Shown here one piece after another: positions 58,825 to 64,000 of a DNA stretch of 64,000 nt. Location: the NCBI RefSeq assembly GCF_000385135.1, contig NZ_ARQM01000013.1:248001-312000 (forward strand). Direction: 5' to 3'. The DNA is from Promicromonospora sukumoe 327MFSha3.1. Its GTDB lineage: Bacteria > Actinomycetota > Actinomycetes > Actinomycetales > Cellulomonadaceae. The notes below the pieces were generated by a model that did no database searches, was not told the DNA's origin, and was given only the letters and a program-made list of their open reading frames with translations. The translations under genes and the position numbers were made by a program. The stretch's first letter is position 1. Each line of letters opens with the position of its first letter.

Positions 58825-60891
58825 CTACATGCCGCGCACCGCAGTCTGGAGCATCTTCTCCACGGAGCGCACCTGGGTCAGCACGTATCCGGCGCTGAGG
58901 TGGTGGAAGTCACGGTAGACGGGGTGGCTGACATCCCCGATCCGGCAGGTCTGCGTGTCACAGGTCTGCGCCCAGACGCCGTCCCAGGTGGAGACACCGT
59001 ACTTCGCCGTTATTTCGGCGCTGATACGGGGAAGTTCACCGTTGGAGTCGTCCGCGTCGGCGCGCACCATGCTGCAGTCGCCGAGGCGGGGCCAGGGGCG
59101 GGTGAGGCACTCGAGAGGGTCGACGTCGAGCCGGGGGTTGTCCTTGACGGCCACCACGGCGGAGGCCACGTCGGTGAGGTGGGCGAACAGCTCTCCGTTG
59201 GCCTGCGCCCAGGTGCTGTTCGCCTCGGCCTCGGACATCAGGCTGCCGTCGGCGTGCAGCATGCGGTCGCCGTAGATGTGCGCCTGGCTGATCACCACGA
59301 CGTCGGGTCGCAGGTCGTCGACGACACGCAGGGACTCGGCCTGGAAGGGCCCGCACGGGCCGCGGTCGGCGGGCTGCTCGACCTTGACCTCGGCGGCGGG
59401 GCAGCCGTGCCGCCAGCGGACGGCGAGGCGCAGGCCGGCGTCGGACGCGGCGGCGTCGAACGCGGGGATCCAGTGCATCGCGTGCGAGTCGCCGAGCAGC
59501 AGCACGGTGGTGGTCGAGGTGACGTCGCCGAGGAGGCAGACCTCGGTGCCCGTCGTCGTCTCGGTGTAGTCGGTGCAGCCGTAGGACGCGGGCTGGCCGC
59601 GCGTCTCCACGGCGGTGGCGTAGGGCTCCTGCTCCAGGACGGCGCTGGTCGCGACCCGCGTGCCCGCGACGACGCCGCCCACGGCGAGCCCGATGACCAG
59701 GGTCACCGCGGCGGTGCGGCGCCACGACCGCATGGCGCCGCTGAACCGGATCGGGTTCTCGACCCAGCGGTAGGTGGCGAACGCCGCGCCGAGGGCGGCG
59801 ACCGAGGCGAGCACCTTGATCCAGGTCGCGTCGTTCTGCACCGCGGCCGTGGTGAGCACCACGAAGGGCCAGTGCCAGAGGTACCAGGAGTAGGAGACGT
59901 CGCCGAGGCGCTGCAGCACCGGCAGGTCGAGCACGCGGTCCACCCAGGTGCCGGGCGCCGAGACGCTGCCCGCCGCGAGGACCAGCAGCGCGCCGCCCAC
60001 GGGCAGCAGCGCGATCGTGCCGGGGAACGGGTCGGTCTCGTGCACGAACGCGAACGAGAGCGCGAGCAGCACGAACCCGGCGGTGCCGAGCAGCGCCCGC
60101 AGCAGGGCGGGCCGCAGGCGGGAGCGCTCGGCGAGCCGGCCCCAGGGCAGGGTCGCGACGAGGGCGGCGCCCGCGAACTCCCAGGCGCGGGTGGGCAGGA
60201 TGTAGAAGGCCCAGTCGGGGACGGTCGCCGTGAGCCACGCCGACGTCGCCAGCGACACCACGAAGGTGCCGGCGAACAGGAGCTGCAGCACGCGGCGGGA
60301 CGGGACCCGGGTGCGCCGGGCCACGGCGACGGCCAGCAGGATCAGCAGCGGCCAGAAGATGTAGAACTGCTCCTCGATGCCGAGCGACCAGGTGTGCAGG
60401 TACGGGCTCGGCGTGACGGCGTCGGAGAAGTAGTCCTGCCCCTGGTACGGGAAGAGCAGGTTGGAGACGAACAGCATGGCCGACGCGGCGTGCCAGGCGA
60501 GGCGCCCCCAGACCAGCGGCGACAGGATCAGCAGGCACGCGAGCAGCGTGACCGTGACGACCAGCGCGAGCGCGGGCACGAGCCGGCGCATGCGGCGGGT
60601 CCAGAACTCGACGAGGTCGACGCGGCCGGTGCGGTCCACCTCACGCAGCAGCAGCGAGCTGATGAGGTACCCGGAGATCACGTAGAAGACGTCGACGCCG
60701 GTGAACCCGCCGGGGATCGCGATCCCCGCGTGGTAGACGACGACGGCGAGCACGGCGACCGCGCGCAGCCCGTTGATGTCGGTGCGGAACGCGTGGCCGG
60801 TGCCGGAGGTGGCGAGGGCCTGGTCCGCCCCGCCGGTCTCCCGGGCCGGGTCGGAAGGTCGGTCGACGGCGGTGGTCGTCGCCTGCGCCAA
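58825..60891 (-). CDS. OafA-type acyltransferase with SGNH domain
   Basis: This 688-residue protein has an N-terminal acyltransferase_3 domain of about 10 membrane segments (residues 35-400) that opens FRTDINGLRAVAVLAVVVYH with the catalytic His, followed by VDVFYVISGYLI and the RRMRRLVPAL region. An extracytoplasmic SGNH domain follows with the nucleophile Ser in LLGDSHAMHW and the DxxH motif in YRDFHHLS. Such proteins O-acetylate cell-surface polysaccharides or peptidoglycan. The TTG at 60891 follows GCAGGAGAAAAA. It lies upstream of the NCS2 permease gene, with 37 bases between. Confidence 0.9.
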   Translation of the reverse strand: MAQATTTAVDRPSDPARETGGADQALATSGTGHAFRTDINGLRAVAVLAVVVYHAGIAIPGGFTGVDVFYVISGYLISSLLLREVDRTGRVDLVEFWTRRMRRLVPALALVVTVTLLACLLILSPLVWGRLAWHAASAMLFVSNLLFPYQGQDYFSDAVTPSPYLHTWSLGIEEQFYIFWPLLILLAVAVARRTRVPSRRVLQLLFAGTFVVSLATSAWLTATVPDWAFYILPTRAWEFAGAALVATLPWGRLAERSRLRPALLRALLGTAGFVLLALSFAFVHETDPFPGTIALLPVGGALLVLAAGSVSAPGTWVDRVLDLPVLQRLGDVSYSWYLWHWPFVVLTTAAVQNDATWIKVLASVAALGAAFATYRWVENPIRFSGAMRSWRRTAAVTLVIGLAVGGVVAGTRVATSAVLEQEPYATAVETRGQPASYGCTDYTETTTGTEVCLLGDVTSTTTVLLLGDSHAMHWIPAFDAAASDAGLRLAVRWRHGCPAAEVKVEQPADRGPCGPFQAESLRVVDDLRPDVVVISQAHIYGDRMLHADGSLMSEAEANSTWAQANGELFAHLTDVASAVVAVKDNPRLDVDPLECLTRPWPRLGDCSMVRADADDSNGELPRISAEITAKYGVSTWDGVWAQTCDTQTCRIGDVSHPVYRDFHHLSAGYVLTQVRSVEKMLQTAVRGM

Positions 60892-60997
60892 TTTTTCTCC
60901 TGCGGTCGTTCCGGGCGGGTGCTCTTGCGCGCATCACACCATAACGGCCGCGGCGGGCCAGGTTGCCCCGGTATCGCGGAGGCCCTGGGGAGACTCG

Positions 60998-61543
60998 TCA
61001 GTCGAGGAACATGTGGGAGCAGACCAGCCTCGGCTGGGTCGCGGTGCCGCCGTCGGCGACGCAGCCGATCGCGCCGCGCCGCAGCTCCCCGCTGGCGAGG
61101 TTCTCGAGGTGCGCCGGGGAGTCGATCCAGGCCTGCACCACGGTCTGCGGCGGGTCCACGCTGCGGCTCAGGTTCTCGGCCACGAGCCCGCCCGGGCACT
61201 GGTCCCGCACGGGCGGCAGCGGAGCGTGGGTCAGCTCGGGCGCACCGATCAGCGCGGCGGCGCGCTCCACGGCGACGGGCTCGAGGCACGGCTCGTGCTC
61301 CAACGGGTCCAGGCCGATCTGGACCCGGGCGGCGTTCACGCCGTCCTCCAGCGCGGCGGCGTACTGGTCCGGGTCGGTCAGGTCGATGCCGGCGGGCGCG
61401 GTCCAGGTCGCCTGGGGCGTCGCCGTCAGCATCGGGGTGCCGCCCCTCCCGGGCAGCGTGGTGCAGGCGGTGAGCAGCGCGCCGGCGGCCACGAGGGTGA
61501 CGGCGAGGCGGATCGGGTGACGGGGCACGCCGCAGGTTCTCAT
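60998..61543 (-). CDS. CAP-domain lipoprotein
   Basis: The 181-residue protein has a signal peptide and lipobox (LVAAGALLTACTTL) and a CAP/SCP-like fold (ALEDGVNAARVQIGLDPLEH, CLEPVAVERAAALI, VVAENLSRSV, AWIDSPAHLENLASGELRRG, LVCSHMFL). Four Cys in CLEP, QCPG, GCVA and VCSH probably form disulphides. It overlaps the upstream CAP gene by 4 bases (ATGA), and the two look like a tandem duplication. CAP proteins are secreted and have diverse binding roles; no target is known here. Confidence 0.87.
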   Translation of the reverse strand: MRTCGVPRHPIRLAVTLVAAGALLTACTTLPGRGGTPMLTATPQATWTAPAGIDLTDPDQYAAALEDGVNAARVQIGLDPLEHEPCLEPVAVERAAALIGAPELTHAPLPPVRDQCPGGLVAENLSRSVDPPQTVVQAWIDSPAHLENLASGELRRGAIGCVADGGTATQPRLVCSHMFLD

Positions 61544-62391
61544 GCCAGGAACACGTGTGCGCAGATCATGACCGGTGCGGCGGGGTCGCCGCCGTCGGGC
61601 ACGCAGGCGATCGCGCCGCGGGTCAGGCCGCCGTTCAGGATGTTGGCGCGGTGTCCCTCGGAGTCCATCCAGCCCTGGGCGGCCTCTGCCGGCGTCCAGC
61701 CGCCCTTGGCCAGGTTCTCGGCCACGGCCGTGGTGGGGCAGGCGTCGAAGATCGGGCCGAGCGGCGCGTGCGCCAGGTCCTTGCCGACGAGCGCCTGCGC
61801 GCGTGCGAGCGCGACGTCGTACGCGCAGTCGTCGTGCGCCAGCGCGGCCAGGCCGTTCGCCGTCCGGTGCCCGTTCACCGCCTCCTCCAGCGCCTGCGCG
61901 TACTGCACGGCGTCGGTCAGGTCGGGCGCGGCCGCGCCACCACCCGCGCCACCGCCGGAGCCCGCACCAGCGCCGCCCTCACCCGCCCCGGAGCCGCCAC
62001 CCGCGCCCGAACCAGCGCCCTCGCCCGGCAGCGGCTCCCGGTCGTTCCCGCGCGACGCCGAGCCGCTGGGCGCTGCCTGCACGTCGACGGCGGCAGCCTC
62101 CTGGTCGCGCTCGCCCTCGATCGCCCCCACCGAGGTGGGACCGGCGGACGGTGCCCGCTCGACCGGTATCGCCACGCTGACCACCCCGGGAGCGGCGCCC
62201 GGCGCGGGCCGGGGCTCGGCGCCGGGGGTGAGGAGCGCGGCGCATCCCGTGAGGCTCGCGCACACCGCGACGGCCAGCAGGCCCCGTGCGAGCGGCGCCC
62301 GCGCCGGCCCACCACCCCCACGGGCGAGGGCCCCGCGCGTGGTGCGCGCAGGCGTGGCCGCGGACGACGTCGTACCGGGTGCTGGGGACAC
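61540..62391 (-). CDS. CAP-domain lipoprotein, larger paralogue
   Basis: This protein (283 residues from the GTG at 62391) has a basic N-terminus, the hydrophobic GLLAVAVCASL with lipobox LTGC, a long Gly/Ala/Ser-rich spacer and a C-terminal CAP fold (ALEEAVNGHRTANGLAAL, DCAYDVALARAQALV, AVAENLAKGG, GWMDSEGHRANILNGG, MICAHVFLA). The fold shares most motifs with the gene downstream. A TTG at 62412 is the alternative start; neither has a clear ribosome-binding site. It is first in the pair and divergent from the sulfotransferase gene. Confidence 0.82.
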   Translation of the reverse strand: MSPAPGTTSSAATPARTTRGALARGGGGPARAPLARGLLAVAVCASLTGCAALLTPGAEPRPAPGAAPGVVSVAIPVERAPSAGPTSVGAIEGERDQEAAAVDVQAAPSGSASRGNDREPLPGEGAGSGAGGGSGAGEGGAGAGSGGGAGGGAAAPDLTDAVQYAQALEEAVNGHRTANGLAALAHDDCAYDVALARAQALVGKDLAHAPLGPIFDACPTTAVAENLAKGGWTPAEAAQGWMDSEGHRANILNGGLTRGAIACVPDGGDPAAPVMICAHVFLA

Positions 62392-62628
62392 AAGCCGGGA
62401 CAATACCGGCAAACACGATGGTATGGAATGCCTGAAAAGTCTTATCTATACGCACCGGGATTCGGCACTGTATGTCATGAAGGCCACGAATAGTCCGAAC
62501 TCCGCACAAAGAAACCCGCCCGCGAATTACGGCGATCGGACGATTCGGGTCGCACGCGGTACATTCATCGCATATTTTTGCGGGGCACCAGCGACCCCTT
62601 TTTCGCCGAGCAGCTGAGGTACCCCCAC

Positions 62629-63591
62629 ATGTCCGGAACGAGCACGAGTGGCGCGCCCTGGAACGACCATCGACTCGTCTTCATCGGCGGCCTGCACCGC
62701 AGCGGCACCGCGCTCGTGGCCCGCATCATCGGGTCGAGCCCCGACGCCTCCGGACTGACCGGAACCGGTACCTCCATGGACGAGGGACAACACATTCAGG
62801 ACGCTTATCCGGGCGCCCTGGGTAATACCTCCCAATGGTCCTTTCATCCGCAGGCGCACCTCACCGAGGAGGACGCGCGGCGCACCCCCGACGCCGCCGA
62901 GCGGATCTGGCAGAGCTGGTCGCCCTACTGGGACCTCGACCGCAGGGTGCTCGTCGAGAAGTCCGCGCCCAACCTGACCAAGACGCGCTACCTCCAGGAG
63001 CTCTTCCCGAAGGCGCGCTTCGTGGTGGTCACCCGGCACCCCGTGGTGCAGGCGCTGGCCGTGCGCAAGTGGGCCACCCGCACGCACGGGCGGTTCACCT
63101 ACGGCTTCCCCCGGCTCGTCGAACACTGGGTGCACGCGCACGACGTCTTCGCGCAGGACGCGCTGCACATCGAGAACCTGCTCGTGCTGCGGTACGAGCA
63201 CCTGATGCGCGAGCCCGTGCGCGAGCTCGACCGCCTCGCGCGGTTCCTGGACCTCGACCTGGCCGACGGCGGCCGGGTCCGCGCCATGGACACCGACCGC
63301 AGCAGCCGTTACGCCGAGCTGTGGGAGACCGGCGGCCGCGGGCACCTCGCGGGCCGCGTGCGGCACCACCTCGCGCACCTCGGCTCGCGGCGCGGCACGC
63401 CCCGGGGCGACCTGGTCCGCGACGTCACCGACGTGGCCCTGCTCCCCCGCTACCGGAGCGTGGTCAGCGAGCACCTCGGCGAGCGGATCCGGGCTCACGG
63501 CTACGACCTGGACGTACTGGACCGCGCGGTCCCGTGGGCCCCGGCGGCCGTCGGGCCGGCGCCCCTCGGCCCGGCGGCGGGTGCCCGATGA
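62629..63591 (+). CDS. sulfotransferase family protein
   Basis: This 320-residue enzyme probably transfers sulfate from PAPS. The 5'-phosphosulfate binding loop is FIGGLHRSGTALVARIIG, and the 3'-phosphate region is RFVVVTRHPVVQALAVRKW, with YEHLMREPVRELDRL later, as in the Sulfotransfer_3 type. No signal peptide, so cytoplasmic. The ATG at 62629 has GAGG upstream; an in-frame TTG at 62578 is less likely. It overlaps the next gene (ATGA). Actinobacterial sulfotransferases modify glycolipids, polysaccharides or natural products; the acceptor here is unknown. Confidence 0.85.
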   Translation: MSGTSTSGAPWNDHRLVFIGGLHRSGTALVARIIGSSPDASGLTGTGTSMDEGQHIQDAYPGALGNTSQWSFHPQAHLTEEDARRTPDAAERIWQSWSPYWDLDRRVLVEKSAPNLTKTRYLQELFPKARFVVVTRHPVVQALAVRKWATRTHGRFTYGFPRLVEHWVHAHDVFAQDALHIENLLVLRYEHLMREPVRELDRLARFLDLDLADGGRVRAMDTDRSSRYAELWETGGRGHLAGRVRHHLAHLGSRRGTPRGDLVRDVTDVALLPRYRSVVSEHLGERIRAHGYDLDVLDRAVPWAPAAVGPAPLGPAAGAR

Positions 63592-64000
63592 CGACCGGTC
63601 CCCGCGTCGTCTACGTCACCGGCCCCGGCAACAGCGGCACCGGCACGCTCGCCGGCGCGCTGCGGCAGTTCGGCCTGACGGTGCCACGCCCGGAGGTCTT
63701 GCCGGACGCCCCGGACCCCCGCGGCTCCTCCGAGCCGCAGTGGGTCGTGGACTTCCACGAGGCCCTGCTGCAAGCGGCCGACGTGCAGCCGGCCGACCCC
63801 CGGCCCCTCGCCTGGCACCTCGTCGACCGGGCGGGCGCCGAGGCGGACGCCCCCGGCGAGATCCGGGCCTGGCTCGCCGCCCGGACGGCGGAGCACGGCG
63901 ACCTGGTGATCAAGGACCCGCGGCTGCTCTGGTTCCTGGAGCACTGGCAGGCTGCGGCCGCCGCGACCGGCGCGGCGGCGTCGTGCGTCACGGTGCTGCG
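63588..64000 (+). CDS. sulfotransferase-like protein, 3' end outside window
   Basis: 137 residues are visible. The start VVYVTGPGNSGTGTLAGAL is a P-loop-like PAPS-binding motif, and DLVIKDPRLLWFLEHWQAAA resembles the IKDPRL motif of some Sulfotransfer_3/4 proteins. It is coupled to the preceding sulfotransferase through an ATGA overlap. The end of the protein lies beyond the window. Confidence 0.75.
   Translation, partial: MTTGPRVVYVTGPGNSGTGTLAGALRQFGLTVPRPEVLPDAPDPRGSSEPQWVVDFHEALLQAADVQPADPRPLAWHLVDRAGAEADAPGEIRAWLAARTAEHGDLVIKDPRLLWFLEHWQAAAAATGAAASCVTVL

Overview
This window is GC-rich chromosomal DNA of an actinobacterium, most probably from the order Micrococcales (Cellulomonadaceae/Promicromonosporaceae type). 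The evidence is the codon bias, many GTG/TTG starts and likely leaderless genes, a SepX/GlpR-like divisome protein, an IdeR/DtxR regulator, a c-di-AMP riboswitch ahead of an NlpC/P60 hydrolase, a 6C-type small RNA, and xylose and oligosaccharide uptake genes. The species assignment is inference. Every gene call rests on reading the sequence; no database search was run.

Layout. 1-7.4 kb is accessory: a large LuxR-type (LAL) regulator between two alpha/beta hydrolases, a Dps ferritin, and an IS3-family element that splits a small ORF and lies beside tRNA-Ala(CGC). 7.5-15.4 kb resembles the mycobacterial sepX-rimJ-FCL-ruc-mscL neighbourhood, but without galU and moeA and with a penicillin-acylase-type hydrolase added. 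15.5-24.2 kb has a 1353-residue helicase-like protein whose ATPase motifs look destroyed, a 6C-type small RNA, an MFS exporter, a DUF2637-like membrane/HTH protein and an L,D-transpeptidase.

24.3-30 kb is a five-gene Opp/Dpp-type ABC importer operon. 30.2-33.9 kb has tRNA-Arg(CCU), an MFS exporter, an aldo/keto reductase, a divergent MarR regulator and an SDR. 34-38 kb is an ectoine/hydroxyectoine-type uptake operon (ehuBCDA) with a divergent GntR/FCD regulator. 38.1-42.3 kb is the xylose catabolism locus: ROK repressor, xylA and xylB. 42.4-43.7 kb is thyA-folA. 43.8-49.7 kb holds a small membrane protein, OsmC, an EcsC-like protein, ornithine aminotransferase, a second aminotransferase and a universal stress protein.

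49.9-53 kb has the riboswitch-controlled NlpC/P60 protein, IdeR/DtxR, and serC. 53-58.8 kb has an MHYT sensor, a MarR-MFS pair with a clear operator, an AbiEi/DUF559-type gene bracketed by two copies of the same long inverted repeat, and an NCS2 purine permease. 58.8-64 kb is a surface-modification region: an OafA-type acyltransferase, two CAP-domain lipoproteins and two sulfotransferases, the last cut by the window edge.

Unusually long, almost perfect palindromes sit at many gene ends, especially between convergent genes. A dispersed 19-base element (GGTCGAGCTTGTCGAGACC) occurs between and inside genes.
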